In this document: piece after piece, positions 5,325 to 6,342 of the stretch
How positions within the stretch are numbered: the stretch's first letter is position 1
Layout of the letters: each line of letters begins with the position of its first letter
Assembly: GCA_905479595.1 (NCBI GenBank)
Contig: CAJQND010000373.1
Location: 1 to 6,342 of the forward strand
DNA length: 6,342 bases
Source of the DNA: an uncultured Hyphomicrobiales bacterium
Lineage (GTDB): Bacteria; Pseudomonadota; Alphaproteobacteria; Rhizobiales; CAJQND01
Direction of reading: 5' to 3'
Position numbers and translations under genes: made by a program
Notes under the pieces: model-generated
What the model saw: the letters and a program-made list of their open reading frames with translations, nothing else
Told to the model about the DNA's origin: nothing
Database searches by the model: none

Positions 5325-6342
5325 CTAAAGCCGTTTAGCCACTTCCTCCAGCATTACCTCCGTCGCGCCGCCGCCTATTGCCTGCACGCGCGCGTCATTG
5401 GCCATGCGGTTGATCGCCGTTTCGCGCATATAGCCGGTGCCGCCGTGAAACTGGACACAATCATAGAGCACCTCATTGACCAGCTCACCGCAATAGGCTT
5501 TCACCATGGAAACCTCTTTCACACACTCCACCCCTTGCGCGTCCAGCCATGCAGTATGGTAGACGAGCTGGCGGCCCGCCTCGACCTTCGCGGCCAGCAT
5601 GGCAAGACGTTGGCGGATGGCCTCGCGCTGGAACAACGGACCGCCAAAGGCCTGGCGGGTTTTCACATAATCGAGCGTAATCTCCAAAGCGGCCTGCGCC
5701 TCGCCCATGGCCATGGCACCAAGCACGATGCGTTCGTTCTGAAAGTTTCGCATGATGGCGTAAAATCCGCCGCCCGCCGTGCCAAGAATGTTTTCATGGG
5801 GCACAAAGCAGTCTTCAAACACCAATTCTGCCGTGTCAGATGAACGCCACCCCTGCTTGTCGAGTTCGCGCGCCACCGACAAACCCGGCGCACCCTTCTC
5901 CAGTAAAAACATGGTCACGGCGCGTGATGGTTTTTCCGCCCCTTCGGTTTTTGCCGCCACGCAGTAAATGTCGGCCAATACCCCGTTGGTGATGAACATC
6001 TTGGTGCCATTCAGCACATAGCCACCGGCAACCTCGCGTGCCCGGGTTGTCATGGATTTAACATCCGAGCCCGCACCGGGTTCGGTTACCGCTACGGCAA
6101 CAATCTGCTCGCCAGAAATAATGCCCGGCATGTAACGGGCACGCTGGGCCTCGTTGCTGGCATTGAACACATGCACGGAAGCCATATCCGTATGCACCAG
6201 CACAGTTATTGCAAATCCGCCAAATGTTGATTTTCCCAGCTCTTCAGCAAACACCGCTGTGGCGAGGGTATCCATTTCGGCACCGCCAAATTCTGCCGGG
6301 TAACGGATACCAAAAAACCCCAGTTCGCCCATCTTCCGCAGC
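5325..6342 (-). CDS. Acyl-CoA dehydrogenase, long-chain/isovaleryl-type active site, 5' end outside window
   Basis: An FAD-dependent flavoenzyme that introduces the alpha,beta double bond into an acyl-CoA and passes electrons to ETF. About 338 codons are present. The frame is open past ATG 6332 (upstream codons read LRK), and ELGFFGIRYPAEFGG there is interior family sequence, so about 45 N-terminal residues lie outside. Numbering from Met 6332, AVTEPGAGSD (81-90) is acyl-CoA dehydrogenase signature 1 and QFHGGTGYMRETAINRMAND (294-313) is signature 2. TRQAFGGPLFQ (225-235) is the usual FAD-contact stretch. At the C-terminal position where medium- and short-chain enzymes have the catalytic Glu (YEGT), this protein has IGGGATEVM (319-327). 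A Glu in FQNERIVLG (197-205, Glu200) matches the alternative catalytic base of long-chain and isovaleryl-CoA dehydrogenases. Substrate is probably a fatty or branched acyl-CoA. The stop lies 82 bp before the sulfatase signal-peptide start. Confidence 0.93.
   Translation of the reverse strand, partial: LRKMGELGFFGIRYPAEFGGAEMDTLATAVFAEELGKSTFGGFAITVLVHTDMASVHVFNASNEAQRARYMPGIISGEQIVAVAVTEPGAGSDVKSMTTRAREVAGGYVLNGTKMFITNGVLADIYCVAAKTEGAEKPSRAVTMFLLEKGAPGLSVARELDKQGWRSSDTAELVFEDCFVPHENILGTAGGGFYAIMRNFQNERIVLGAMAMGEAQAALEITLDYVKTRQAFGGPLFQREAIRQRLAMLAAKVEAGRQLVYHTAWLDAQGVECVKEVSMVKAYCGELVNEVLYDCVQFHGGTGYMRETAINRMANDARVQAIGGGATEVMLEEVAKRL

Noticed and set aside
1..6342. Defence island, CRISPR array, mobile element or biosynthetic cluster
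   Set aside because: No repeats with spacers, transposase, integrase, terminal inverted repeats or clustered pathway genes were seen. The genes look like ordinary chromosomal ones.

Overview
The window looks like a chromosomal segment of a Gram-negative bacterium, most likely an alphaproteobacterium. This rests on the exported MltB-type transglycosylase with a C-terminal peptidoglycan-binding domain, the stand-alone DUF123/COG1833 protein and the acyl-CoA dehydrogenase type. It is inferred from gene content only. Coding density is high and base composition looks even. I see no tRNA, rRNA, CRISPR array, insertion sequence or phage gene.

Layout: (1) Positions 1-841, minus strand, hold the first 280 codons of a major facilitator transporter of the fosmidomycin-resistance (Fsr) type; its 3' end lies outside the window. 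(2) Positions 953-1747, plus strand, hold a cupin plus AraC-type regulator transcribed divergently from the transporter. The gap between them carries a direct repeat spaced two helical turns. This resembles the NimR/NimT exporter-regulator arrangement. (3) Positions 1768-2970, minus strand, hold a secreted MltB-family lytic murein transglycosylase. (4) Positions 3098-3538, plus strand, hold a small GIY-YIG-like DUF123 protein divergent from the transglycosylase. (5) A strong hairpin at 3574-3603 separates it from a convergent sulfatase at 3614-5125. (6) Positions 5325-6342, minus strand, hold a 5'-truncated acyl-CoA dehydrogenase.

The most notable observation is at the sulfatase 5' end. A well-formed signal peptide with a TTG start and Shine-Dalgarno-like sequence (5153-5242) lies in the same frame as the catalytic domain. 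A single in-frame TAA at 5153-5155 separates the two. All recognisable catalytic motifs downstream are intact. This suggests a recent nonsense mutation, a sequencing error, or, less likely, readthrough or internal restart.

The genes do not form one obvious pathway. The transporter and regulator are a likely functional pair. The transglycosylase, DUF123 protein, sulfatase and acyl-CoA dehydrogenase look like separate housekeeping or catabolic units. I found no convincing new multi-gene system.
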